Below, piece after piece: positions 33,485-45,186 of a DNA stretch of 64,000 bases. The notes under the pieces were generated by a model, which saw nothing but the letters and a program-made list of their open reading frames with translations, ran no database searches and was not told the DNA's origin. Source of the stretch: Rhizophagus irregularis. Taxonomy: Eukaryota > Glomeromycota > Glomeromycetes > Glomerales > Glomeraceae. Location of the stretch: contig NC_089442.1 of assembly GCF_026210795.1 (NCBI RefSeq), positions 4,864,501 through 4,928,500 on the forward strand, read 5' to 3'. The translations under genes were made by a program, and so were the position numbers. The number at the start of each line of letters is the position of its first letter. Positions within the stretch are counted from its first letter, which is position 1.

Positions 33485-36400
33485 ATGACGAGAAGAAGAT
33501 CGATTAATCAAATTATGAATTCGGAAAGGATAGCAAACCGACTATCTTCTAGAAGGTTTAGCAAAAAAAGAACCAAAGTCCCTTGTTATAATTATGACAA
33601 ATGTAATGGAAAACTGGTTGTAATACGAACCAAAATGCTTCACGAAGCGGCGAAAAACACAACTGACTCGAATCTTAATAGTGGTTTGGCTTCATTGTTA
33701 CTAATTAATCAAGAAGAGGATTCGACAATAACTTCGTTAGAAGAAAATCCAATAAATGAAGATATTTTGATATCTCCATTAAATGAAGAAATTTCGGTAA
33801 TAACTCCTTTTGAAGAAGATTTGACAACAATTCCATTAAATGAAAAAGATAATTCGACAACTCCAGAATACAACAAAAATGAATATATTTTTTTACCTCG
33901 AAGCCTTCATGGATTTTATTGTGGATAATGACCTTTCAAAAAAAGTTCAATCTCCCTGAAACAGTGACCGAATCTCAACTAAAATTCATAAAAATAGTGT
34001 TAAAAGGAATTGGTAGAGACATTTACGATAGCTTTTCTGACTCTCTATATCTGGCAAAAATTCAACTTGGCCTGAAAGATCATTTTCATAGTTTCGTACC
34101 ATATCTGAAATGTCATAAATTATATAATAAGACAGACATGGACGAAATTCAAAAAAATGACAGTATCAGTATCATAAGATGTAGTCATGTTAAATTTCCA
34201 AATTCTGCGTCTCGAAGGATGAAATCGTGTCAAACGGTCTTGGCTGAGAGAGAGGTTAAAAAGCCAGAATTAATATATCCATTTGTACCGATTCATCAAC
34301 AATTGGAAGCTCTATATCGTCGACCTCACTTTGAACAGTTACTTCGACATTGGTCAAATCGTCGATAATTCGATAACATACTGACTGATATATATGACGG
34401 TCAAATCTGGAAAATATTCAGAGAAACTGACGATGAAAATTCAGCCAAATTTTTCTGACCAGAAGTAGCCGATTCACATCTAGGACTAATGATAAACCTT
34501 GATTAGTTCCAGCTCTATGATGGTACATTTTATAGTATTAGGGTAATTTACACGGCTATCTGTAATTTACCTCGTGACATTCGGTTCAAGCGTGAGAATT
34601 TGCTAGTTCTCGGTCTACTACCAGGACCGAACAAAGTAAGCTTGCACAAGATTAATCATTATATTGCGCCTATTGTCAATGAATTAGAGTTACTATAGAG
34701 TAGAATAACTTTAAATCGAACATTTGAGTGCCAAAACGGGAAAAATATTTGTGCGGCTTTAGTACTAATTTCGTGCGATATTCCTGCTGCTCGGAAAATA
34801 TGCGGGCATATTTCAGCTTTGGTTTCTTGTCATCGGTGTATGAAACGAGCAAATTATGAAGACTACCAACATAATTTTGCAGGTATGAAGGATATGGAGA
34901 ATTGGTTCATTACTCACGATTCGACCGAACATCGTCGGAATGCTCTTGCATGGCGAAGTTGCAATTCCACCAAAAAGAATTTCGTTAGTGAAAAAGGGGT
35001 TAGGTGGTCGGAGTTACTTCGATTGCCGTACTTTGACCCAATTCGTTTTATTATTGTAGATCCAATGCACTGCTTATTCTTAGGAATTGCGAGGTGGATA
35101 ATGAAGAGGATTTGGATCAACAAGAGTGTTTTAACCCCGAACGATCTAAAGAAGATTCAAGAAAAAATGAATCAATTCAAAATACTGGCTGATTTGGGAC
35201 GAATTCCTGGAAATATTGAGCGCGGAGAAGGGTTTTTGAACTATACAGCCGATCAGTAGCGAATTTTCTTTATGATCTATGCAACTACCTCATTGTGGGA
35301 ACATTTACTGTCAAAAGATCGAAAAATCTTGACACATTTCGTTAGAGTTTGTTCTATTTTAGTAAGCCGAATTTTAGAAATTGAATTAATGGAAGAAGCT
35401 CATGAAAGGCTAATTAAAATAATTAATTTTATTGAAGTACACTATGGAAGAGTAAAAATTACGCCTAATCTTTACCTTTCGCTCCATTTGTACGATTGTT
35501 TGAATGATTTTGGTCCATTATATGCATTTTGGTGTTTTTCATTTGAGCGTATGAATGGAATACTCGGTAAGATATTCTTTTTTTTTACTTTTTTTACTTT
35601 ATTCGGATGTTTACATTGTTAGTCTTATTTTTAATAATTTTTAAGGCTCGTTGCCAACAAGTAATAGACAAATTGAACCGAAAATAATGCGTCAGATAAT
35701 GAATCATAATCGAATTGGAGATATCATTAGTTCTGACATTCAAACAAAAGGTTTAGAATTGCTTGAAGATCGACCCACAAATGGTTCAATATCGGCTGCG
35801 GACCAATTTTCTTCAGATGAACTAGAGCAGTTTTGGCTAAATGCTAAAAACATACAGGAATCGACTATTACTGGATGCGAACCATTTCCTAGAGAAATGC
35901 TGAAGCCTAGTTCTGAAGCAATAATGACTGAATTAATGCTCGAACTGATGGTTGCTTTTTATAATGCTTCTTATATCGAAATGTACAAGTTTCGCAAACC
36001 AGCAGATGAAATTATTCAAGATTCTATAACAATTCGAGTAAAGATAAATCAATTTAGAAGATGCCGAATTGGTTCTGAAGTATTTGGCTCCGCAATGTCA
36101 GTTCAACATACAAAAAGCTCGTATGTCTTAGCCAAATTTATAACTAGTGATGAGGAAGTCAACAGTTATTCTGGACAAATTCAATACTTCTTCAAACATA
36201 CAGTTGACTTGCCAAATGGACAAATGGAACATAATTTGGCATATATTTGTTGGTATCGACCAGCTAGTATGAGTGAAAGTCGATATTATTTTCATATTGA
36301 TGATGAAGACGAGAGCTATAACGTCAAGTTGTGGAAATCTAAATTTTATGATGAAAGCTGCGATTGTATTATTCCTGTATAAAGATGTTAGCCGTAACTG

Positions 36401-37413
36401 TAATATTAAGACACAGTGTCGTATGTAATATGTTGCAACCTATCTACATTAAAAAGCAAAAGTTGTAATGCTGTAATTAGGTTGTAATGCCATAATTAGG
36501 TCGTAATACTGTAATTAGGTCTTAATGCCGTAACTAATCCGTAATGCCGTAATTCCGAAATTACGTATGTAATTTCGGCCAGAATTATGCACTTAATTTT
36601 AGCAGAAATTAACAAATATCCTAAAAAGGAAAGTGTTGTTACACAAAATTCCAGTGACGTTCCCACTAAAATCAATTTTTGTGGAACGGCTATCGCCAAA
36701 AAAGGAAAGATCTGCATTCCCGTTTTGGCTGAATTATGATTTTCGGCTGAATTACATGTTTAAGTGAAATTACGTTAATTTCGGCCGGAATTATATTTTG
36801 GATTTCGGATTTCGGATTTTAGGAAATATGTGACCATGTAATTTCAATTTTAAGGGGTAAATAATATCAAAAATAATAATAATAATAATTTTTTTTTTTG
36901 TAAAAAAGTTTATATGTAAATTATGCATAAAATCATCTAATTATTAAAGATATTATGCTAATTTAATATAAATTTTTTGAAAAAAACTTAATATTTCCCA
37001 CCTTCCACCTCTGACCACCCACCCCTAGGAATTTTAGTTCATTATATAATTTTTTTCTTTACACAAACGCGTATACAAAATACAAAAAAAAATGCGACGC
37101 GTCTTATGTACCCCCTAAAAATTAAAATTACACGACATATAAACTATTGTAATTTACTTTTATAATTCATTACTTTTATTTTAAATTTTTATGCCATTAA
37201 AAATTACGACATTACAGCCTAATTATAGCATTGCGACCTAATTACAGCATTACGACCCAATTACAGCATTACGGCCTAATTACAGTATTACGAAAAGTGT
37301 CATAACTGTAATGCTGTATGCTGTAATATTACGGCATCGGCCAATCAATTACGGCTAACATCTTTATTCCTGTACATAATATCCTTTGTCAATTTATACC
37401 ATCAAAATATTGA
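33485..37413 (+). pseudogene. Plavaka-type DDE transposase, inactivated
   Basis: Plavaka transposases are relatives of CACTA Tnp2. The N-terminus has a cysteine cluster with CNGKLV. After frame changes near 33,905 and 33,955 the reading continues with HFHSFVPYLKCHKLYNKTDM, then DSHLGLMINLD, NLPRDIRFKRENLLVLGLLP, a WFITHDSTEHR block and the DPMHCLFLGIARWIMK motif. An intron (35,567-35,645) separates MNGILG from SLPTSNRQIEPKIMRQI. The C-terminus is split by a 987-bp element at 36,380, after which the frame resumes with a conserved-looking tail and ends at 37,413. Five in-frame stops (34,366, 34,456, 34,504, 34,696, 35,257) fit single C-to-T or G-to-A changes from CAA, CGA and three TGG codons. 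It cannot make active protein. Confidence 0.85.
36380..37366. mobile_element. hAT-type non-autonomous element (987 bp)
   Basis: The ends are TAAAGATGTTAGCCG and its exact reverse complement. They are flanked by the 8-bp repeat TTCCTGTA (36,372-36,379 and 37,367-37,374), the hAT target size. The end fits the hAT YARNG form. Sub-terminal DNA is filled with TGTAATGC/GTAATTAGGT words on the left and their complements on the right, forming long inverted arms. There is no transposase frame. It sits within the last codons of the Plavaka transposase. Confidence 0.82.
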
Positions 37414-38189
37414 ATTTCTACTCGGAGTAATGCTATTGAATATTTGGCGATTAATCCAATTAATCGCAAACTCCAAATTCATTAATAATTAAGTGTTTTT
37501 AGTAAAAATCGGCCGAATTATTATTATTTTTTTTAAAAAAAAAAATTTCATAATTACTTGTCGAGAGACACGTTTATTAGACGAAATTTCATTTTTACAA
37601 AATTTTTACGAAATTTTCAAATAAAGATTCTTTTGTAGTATTTTTATTATAATTTCTTGACGAAAGACGAGTTGAAATTCATTTTTACAATTAAAATTTT
37701 TCGTTAATGATTATGCACTGAATATAAACAATGTAAACAAGTATAAATTCGAATTAAAAAAGAATATATTTTTTTGATTTTTTCCATTTGGTAAAAATGT
37801 GTCGATTTATATGACCAATCAGCAAAATTTTACTGAACGATCTCAAGTAACCATTTTTCATATAATAATCGGTATAAGTCGATTTTTCACCAAAAGACTG
37901 AATGAGGTTTTGTTTAACAATCAGTATCAGTTGATTTGTGATTGATTTTACCAATTTTTGCCGTTGGTCAAAAAATGTGATGAATCACATGACCAATCGG
38001 CAAAAATTATGCCGAAAGCTCTTAACGGTCGAAAGTTTTGATTTCGACCAGTGTACATCATAATTATAATAACGAAACTAATTGTGTAACTGATTAAATC
38101 AATCTATACAACAATCAATTTTTATTCCAAATTTTCCTTTTTTACAAAAAAAAATTCTCATACAAATAATAATATAATAACATATAAAA

Positions 38190-38757
38190 TATCTAAAGTT
38201 ACAATTTCTGGAACAACTATTAACCTTTAGTTACTTGTTCATAGAATTGCTACTATTTTTGAAATTACCATAAAAAGAAATAACCGTATTTCTGAGCTTA
38301 AAAAAGTTATCAAGAAAGCCAGAAAACCTGAGTTTAATAATTTTGCTCCAGATAGACTTAAACTTTTGAAACTTAAGAACTCTGTTAATGATAACCAAAT
38401 TTCTAATACAGTTAAACCTTGATATAGCGAACCCTTGATATAGTGAATTTTTCAGACAACTATAATAAATTTCCCCTTGCTATAACGAATTAACCAATCA
38501 AATCTCTTAAAATCTTCACTATAGCCCTATAGCGAAGTTGAGGTCTGGAACCTAAGGCTTCGTTATAACAAGCGGTTGACTGTATTCAAAACTTAACACT
38601 TCAAGATTATAAGAATGAGAATGATAATGTTTATCTAATGAAGGATATGCAAAAAATTGTTACTTACTGGTTTGAAAATTAAGCACCTCCTGAAAATCTT
38701 ATACACATTATTGTAGAAGTGCCTGATATTGCCAGTGATGCTAGTAAGTGATTATAA
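38190..38757 (+). pseudogene. Crinkler-like N-terminal (header) fragment
   Basis: Just outside the Plavaka-type element, the plus strand reads a ubiquitin-like Crinkler header: an LVHR-like start, the RISELKKVIKKARKPEF block and LKLLKLK. A 174-bp MITE intervenes, then a later YLMKDMQKIVTYWFEN segment, an in-frame TAA, and an IHIIVEVPD end. Crinklers are modular proteins of oomycetes and some fungi whose C-terminal domains act in the host or in nuclear processes; arbuscular mycorrhizal fungi have many. The header is broken by the MITE and by stops. The kinase-like fragment at 39,280 may be its former C-terminal domain. Confidence 0.6.
38409..38582. mobile_element. Pogo-like MITE (174 bp) in the Crinkler-like header
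   Basis: The left end CAGTTAAACCTTGATATAGC and the reverse-complemented right end CAGTCAACCGCTTGTTATAA are flanked by TA (38,407-38,408 and 38,583-38,584). Inside are TATAGCGAA/TATAACGAA words and a palindromic core. It is nearly the same length as the 19,223 element and has related ends. Confidence 0.82.
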
Positions 38758-39279
38758 TAAATTTGGTCAATATTATTGCCAGCTTAATTAGTCATTATTG
38801 ATAATCTAATAAAAAAAAGGATGAATATGTGCAAATGTGCAATATACCAATATAATTATAAATAAAAATATATTTATCAGGCATTTACTAATTAGTAAAA
38901 TAATTTATATACTATTTATATTAATACAACCAGTTTATACTAAGTTGTATAAAAAATACCTATTATATAAGTCTAATAAAACCATTACTCAGTACAATGT
39001 GATTTCATAATTGCGGTACTGTTATGCCTGACATATATTTGCAATAAAAATATAATTAGTAAAATTTACTGAGCTATGTTTAGTAAATCTCACCAATCAT
39101 ATTGCTTATTACAAATATAACAGTTACTTAGTACTTCATGTCAAATAACTATTAAATACTATAATTTATTAATTTGTATTTAGTGATATTAATAAATCTG
39201 TATGTTTTATACTAGATTGTTAATAAATTTATAATTTATCATTACTTTAAGTAAAAATAAAGATAATACATATATATAT
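38758..39279. other. A+T-rich spacer with a weak inverted repeat
   Basis: No coding frame. AAATATATTTATCAGGCAT near 38,869 and ATGCCTGACATATATTTG near 39,030-39,050 are inverted copies about 165 bp apart, suggesting a small MITE. Target duplication is not clear. Confidence 0.3.
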
Positions 39280-40110
39280 ATGAATAAGTCATCAATTTCT
39301 TCTAAAAGTCTCTTGACTTCTTTCATTGGAGAGAATATTTATATTAAATTAAAATCTGGAAATTATATCTATGTGCAGATTACATCTCACCTTAGAACTG
39401 GAAAAGAGTGTATAGTTTTTTTGATACAAGTATATAATTATGAAATAAAGAATGCTATTTTAAAGGTAAATTAATCCTGAGAATATCTTATACTATATTT
39501 AATAAACTTACTATATTGATCACTTTTTTTATCTGAAGATTGAAGTTTGAAATATCAGTATTGCATGTACTAAGTGATCTTTTTTGTATTCCCAAAATTC
39601 TCTTTGAAGGTCATACAATAAGAGGTTCTCTAGCTTTACTAACCGATTTTGTGGAACTACCTCTGGAATCATGGATTTCTGATAATGGTAATATAGATGA
39701 TTATACAATTTTTCAAATAATTTTAGATTTATTATCATGCTTAAAGAAGATACATACTTATGGTTATACACATGGAGATGTAGCTATATGAAATGTTATA
39801 TAGAAAAATGGTCATTTCTATCTTATTGATTTTGGCCTAGCAACTTCATTGCAATTTTACTTCGATCTATAGCAAGAAATTATTCAAGACTATAACGGAT
39901 TGTGTCAAATTATTGGAATTATTAAGTTTGAAAAGAAAATGTCATTTTCAGAATTAATAGACAAGCTGAAAGGAAAACTAAAATCATTTGTTATATTTGT
40001 TGAAGGTGGAAAACAACTGATAAAAAAGAAAAGTATTTAAAAAAATTTGATGCTATAATTAAACAATTTTATGAGAAATTGCCTAGAAAGATATTGCAGA
40101 TATAATAGAA
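39280..40110 (+). pseudogene. Kinase-like domain fragment
   Basis: After a first frame (64 codons, ending AILKVN) and a break, the plus strand gives the C-terminal lobe of a protein-kinase-like domain. It shows LPLESWISDNGNIDD, the catalytic-loop form YGYTHGDVA with the Asn reached two codons after a TGA, and the metal-binding NGHFYLIDFGLATS (DFG motif). TGA replaces the codon expected before NV, and TAG occurs soon after; both fit C:G to T:A changes. Further frames (ELIDKLKGKLKSF) continue to about 40,110. Location suggests it was the C-terminal domain of the Crinkler-like gene at 38,190, but a separate kinase gene is possible. Confidence 0.5.
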
Positions 40111-40600
40111 AATATTAATAATTTTATAAATTCATATGTTTATATAAGTTGAATAATAAGGTATCAATTTGATATTATATACTCAATATCTGTATATCTA
40201 TTATTCTTTTTTATCAGTTTTGTATTTTATATCAATTCCTCTAATTAATTCATCTTCTGCTTTTCATATTTGTTCTATTTCTTTTCTTATACTTAACTTT
40301 ACTCCTCATTTCATATTTGCTCTTTATACTTTTATATTTGTTTTATCTTTTTTATTCTATTTGAATTATCTACGCTTAGTCTTTTTATTTTTCTTTGGCT
40401 TTACTTTTCCTATCTCTACTCTTCTACCAAATTTCTCTTCTACTTTTTTATTCAATTCATCCTCTTCATTTTTTTCATCCTTTCCATCTTCTCTACTTTC
40501 CTTATCAAATTTAATTTCTATTACTTTTTTTTTATTTTACAATTCTTTTTATTTCCTTTTTCACATTATAACTAAATAATACTATTTATTCTGTCATACT

Positions 40601-40844
40601 TAAGGTTACTTGCCGAAACCTAGGGGTTTAGGCAAGATGGCGTTTCGCCGAAAAGCGAAATTCTGCCAAAACTATATTAAAGTTATATTAAAAAACTGGC
40701 GAAACTTTGGAAAAAGGTGAAACTGCCAAAACTTATTATAAATGCCGAAACTGCCGAAACTCTGCCGAAACTATAATAAATCTATAGTAAAATTTTAACA
40801 AAACTAATCGTAGAATTTTGAAGAGGTTTAGACAAGCAACCTTA
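40601..40844. mobile_element. hAT-type MITE (244 bp)
   Basis: The left end TAAGGTTACTTGCCGAAACC and the reverse-complemented right end TAAGGTTGCTTGTCTAAACC are flanked by GTCATACT (40,593-40,600 and 40,845-40,852), an 8-bp duplication. The interior repeats GCCGAAACT words. There is no coding capacity. Confidence 0.78.
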
Positions 40845-41500
40845 GTCATACTATCAAAACTAATTAAAATATTTCTTTATAGAACTAGAAAAATTAAAAA
40901 TAGAAATATTAAACAATTAAATCTCAAAAAATACTAGTTTAATTATTATATTTAGCATATAAATTTTAGGGGGATGGATGGCTTCAAATCATATTTGTAA
41001 GTACTATTATCATACCATTGCTTTTGTTAAACTTTAACATATTGAATTTCAAAACCAATAGTATCAGTCCATCAAAATATTTTCTTGATCTATTATAATA
41101 AATAATTATAGTAAAGTATTATATAATTAATATATATTATATATTTTTTCTATTCTTGCCCATGGGTAGTTTATAAGTTAAGATCTGGTGTGCAAAACTC
41201 CAGCTTATAAATTATGTTGATCATTTGGCTTTCAATTTATGATTATTGTTTAATATATCATAGCCTTATGTAATATAATATATATCTAATGTTCGTTTGA
41301 TCAGATTGACCTAGAGCTGGAAATATCATTCATAGAATATTGTGATTATTATGTAGTCCAAATATATTCTAATAAAATGGTACATGATTCAACATTTTTT
41401 TTTAAAAAAAAATATATATATATAGACTCCAGATATCTCCAAAACAGATCATAAGTCATACTTTCGGTCAAACATGGCATAGTAGCCGTTATTTTTATTA
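40845..41500. other. Intergenic DNA with a solo MITE end
   Basis: No gene is seen. At 41,425-41,477 a stretch beginning ACTCCAGATATCTCCAAAAC resembles the left end of the fold-back element at 43,762; no matching right end follows. A (TA)n run precedes it. Confidence 0.4.
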
Positions 41501-43761
41501 ATTATTTATTAAACTTTACAAAATTACATATAAGAAAAAAGAAAATAAAATAAAAACTAACTAAAAACAAAGCTATATAGTCTCCTAGGAAGAAATTAAA
41601 ATTAAAAGAAAATTCAAAAAAAAATTCGCTAATACTAACACTTTCAAGATCTCCTCCCTTGATATATTCCAACCAAAGTAGAAGCAACTATGCTAACAAA
41701 ATAACGAATGACGCGCCCACTATTAAAATCAACACTTCATCCTGCAAAAGCGATTATTAAGTAGCACCGTTAGACGACCCATAAAACCTGAAATGTGATC
41801 AAACCAAGATAATCCATATTGCATCGAGTTTTTTAACCAATCAGTTCTGGAGTCACGTGAATCAATATGGGACAGAGGTGGTAAAGACGAGTAAGGTAAA
41901 TAAGAAGATTTAGACAAACCTTTAGGCCTTGAAGATTGTTTGAGTGTTGAAGTAATGTTCATCGCATGTTCCCATAATCCTTTATCATATGAACGCGGAT
42001 GCCAAATTTGTTTACAGAATTTGTTGACAAAATTGTTATGTATGGCGGCAACCACATTTATAGCAGTGAGGCAAGAAATACCTAGGGTTTCAAAAACTTC
42101 CAGAAAGACAGTAGGAAAACAGCCATGGACTAGACTATAGGAAGACCAGTTACTAGATGAGAAAGTCCAATAAGAAAGGGAAGTAATTCTATCAACTAAA
42201 AAAGAGTAATCGCAATTGGCATTATCACCCGCTTCTTTAATTTTTTGGATAAGGTGGTGGAGGTATGATGTTAAAATTTGGTGTAATTTAACGCGACACT
42301 TTTTGCATAAAAATAAGTGCATAAAATCTTCTAAATGGTCTTCACAAGAACGACAGGTTAGAATCTCCACATATAAATCAGGTCGTGTTTTTTTCAGTAA
42401 TTCCAAAGTGGGTAAGTCTTCTAGAAAAAGTTGAAATTTTAGCGTATGATGTTTAGAGACATTCTCCTTGGTGAAAGAATTATCAAATTTAGGTTGGAAT
42501 ATTAATGTATGCCAGGTAAGAGCCCAATCAACCATATATCAAAATGGATCCATTAAGAGAGAAATAAAACGGAAGCGAGAGAGAGCTAAAAGATCTTTCA
42601 TATACAACATCTGGTGATATTGTTTAAAAAGATGTCTTGGGTTGGATTTACAGACTATGTCATCATAGATCATAATATAATCATGAACTGCGACGAGATC
42701 GAGATGGGAGATGAGAACAGCGTCGTCAGATGTATGGCAGAATTGGCAAGAGAATCAGCGAAGTCATTCCAATAAAAATTAGAGTGAGCTTTAACTTTGA
42801 AAGGCAAAACCGAAAGTTGTTTATTCACAATCAGTTGTTGTATGATGGTCCAAAGTTCAAAATTGGTAGTTTTATAATAAAGACGAGAATCTGAATAATC
42901 AGATAAGAAACAATGTTTCAAACCATCGATGGAAGACTGTGAATCTGTATAAATATGAACAACAGAGTTGACAGGAGAGGCTGATAAGGCAGCATAAATA
43001 GCAGCAGCTTCGGCTTGAGAAGAGAAAGGCCAATCGTAAATAATACCCCGCTTGAAAGCCAGAATCTTTGACAATTTGAACCCAGCCCCATCCCATAGAG
43101 ATATCACTAGTTCCTAAATTAATAAGAGAATCATCAGTGTAAAAGGTATAATGTAAATCTGAAGAAGGCACGACCGATGATGATGCAGCAACATCGCCAG
43201 CCATAAGCAAATGTGGAGTAGGCGAAATCATATTAACAGTATCAAGAAAAATATTGGGAATATCAGCAGCAAGCACTGAGCGAACTGAAGGATTATAAAT
43301 TGAAGTAACAAAGTCCATAATTTCCGCCCATAACACTGTAACAGTCAAGCTGGATGTGTGATTCATAATGGATGTTTTCTTCATAGGCAAAATCCATGAC
43401 CAACGAAGAGAGACTGAAGAAGAACAAGACACAGAACTGGTAGTAACCGATTTCTTTATATAAGAGGATTTGTTGATATTCAAGATGCAGCCAGGACAAG
43501 GTTGTAGAGTAATGAAGTCGCTCGGACGAGATAAGCAGTCTGAAATCCAATGTACAATAGTACAAGTGGAATGCTTGAGTTGGATTTGAATCTGTTTACC
43601 AAATATAGGGAGGCCATCATCATTCATCATGACAATCCAATTCTTCTTATAACCAGAAAAAGGAATACAAGGAGCAAGTTCTTTTGCAATCTGGCTCACA
43701 GGTCGTTGTTCAGTCATAAATCGATCTTTCAATAAACCAGGTTTATTGGGAATCGTGACAT

Positions 43762-44058
43762 AGGACCCCGGATATCTCCAAAACAGGTCATAAGTCACAC
43801 TTTTGGCAGATTGGCCCATTTTTCAGAAGCTCAAAAAATCGTTTTTTGTAAATATCTCGGCATCCAGTGGTCCAATTTTGATGAACTTTTTTTTAAATTG
43901 TAGAGCTAAATGAGGGCTACAAAATAAAAAAAAGTTCATTAAAATTGAATTACTGGATGCTGAGATATTTACACAAAACGATTTTTTGAGTTTCAGCAAA
44001 AAGGGGTGTTTTTGGCCAAAAGTCCATTATGACCTTTATATTAGATATCCGGAATCCT
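43762..44058. mobile_element. Fold-back MITE (297 bp) in the LINE
   Basis: The ends are AGGACCCCGGATATCT and, reverse-complemented, AGGATTCCGGATATCT. A CGTGACAT repeat flanks both sides (43,754-43,761 and 44,059-44,066); it can be read as 9 bp (TCGTGACAT). The whole element is nearly a palindrome: the word ATCTCGGCATCCAGTGGTCC in the left half has its complement ACTGGATGCTGAGAT in the right half. A short related word, GCATCCAGTGATCC, occurs near 1315-1330. Confidence 0.75.
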
Positions 44059-45035
44059 CGTGACATTAACAGAGAGATTTTCGTACCAATTGGAAAGACG
44101 GGCATTACACGCTTTGGAATAGAGTTAGCATATATGACAGACCAAGAGAATAAATGTGTTCCCTGGGGTGTCAAAAGTTGCGAAAGGTAAAAAAGGCTAC
44201 GTTTACGAAGTCTTGTTAAATTGGCCTTGAATACATCCAAAGAAAGACATTGATAAATAAGAGTATGGCCATTAGGGTAGGTTAAATCAGGCACAGGTGA
44301 TAAATTAGTTCATAACAGACGGAAGAAAGTTGAAAGCAAAGAGGCTAAAGTATTAGCGATATAATCTTGTTTAAAAATTATAAGAGAAGACCAACAAGTC
44401 CAATCCAAAACCATCAAAGGAGAAATAGGAATTAAACAATAAAATTGAATAAATCGCAACCTATAATTAAAAAGTAATTTCATAAAAACAGAAGAAGAAT
44501 TTGCTAACAAAAATAAATTAGTAAAATGACTTTGTCATTGAAATGAAAATAAATTAATCAAACCCAGGGCTTGTGTTAAATATAATACCACATTAGGAAC
44601 AGAACGTGATAATTTGGCCTTGTGTTTAACTAAAGCACGAACTGAAGAGGTAATAGCGGAACATTCAGCCTCAGATAAATGTGTAACTTGCATTCAATAA
44701 TCCAATTTCGGGATTAAAACAGTATTATAAAGATATACCACTTGTTGGACATTCAGTTTCGCAAAGCGAAGAGTTGCAGAAAAAGAATTACTGACATTCT
44801 CGTTTAAGTTGTTATCGGATAAAATTCCTAGAGCCATTAATATTAAACTAAACTCCCAGGAAACGGAAAGATGAGGACATAGGAATAGGAGTAACAGTAA
44901 TGTTGGGTGTAGAGTTGAGTGATGAAGTGATTGAAGTCAATAAATTAAAGGCTATAGGAGATAAGTCCTGAGAGACAGTAATTGCATTAGTGGTTAAAAC
45001 ATATTTGTTATGGTTAGCTGATGTATTGTTCAAAC

Positions 45036-45186
45036 TAGAGCTCCGAAAATGACTCGCATAAACTCGCATTTTTGACTCGCATAATTGTAAATTTTCGTTT
45101 AATTATATTCTAACTTAATAAATAGTACTTTAAAATTAAGGTTTTTGACTCGTGACTCGACTCAACTCGACTCATTAGGAGCTCTA
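45036..45186. mobile_element. hAT-type MITE (151 bp) in the LINE reverse transcriptase
   Basis: The ends are TAGAGCTCC...GGAGCTCTA, flanked by GTTCAAAC (45,028-45,035 and 45,187-45,194), an 8-bp duplication. The interior carries GACTCGCATAA and GACTCGACTCA words. Removing it rejoins the LINE frame (EEFYCLN to NTSANHNKYVLTTN). A similar GAGCTCTA end occurs near 880. Confidence 0.82.

Larger units (their letters stand above)
26316..38053. mobile_element. Plavaka/CACTA-class DNA transposon, 11.7 kb, with nested insertions
   Basis: The left end starts CACTGGTCAGAATAGTCC; the right end, reverse-complemented, starts CACTGGTCGAAATCAAAA. The 3-bp sequence TAC flanks both sides (26,313-26,315 and 38,054-38,056), the usual target size for CACTA elements. 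Sub-terminal regions carry many CGATTT/TTGGCAAA/GACCAATCGGC words. Two genes point away from a central 0.8-kb spacer: the accessory gene on the minus strand (26,888-32,640) and the transposase on the plus strand (33,485-37,413). Three later insertions account for about 4.5 kb, so the original element was roughly 7.2 kb. Both genes are broken, so it is no longer autonomous. Confidence 0.85.

Noticed and set aside
40169..40579. 136-codon Phe/Ser/Leu-rich plus-strand ORF
   Set aside because: Composition is a T-rich tract; the opposite strand is Lys/Glu-rich with stops and may be a relic, but neither strand is convincing as a gene.
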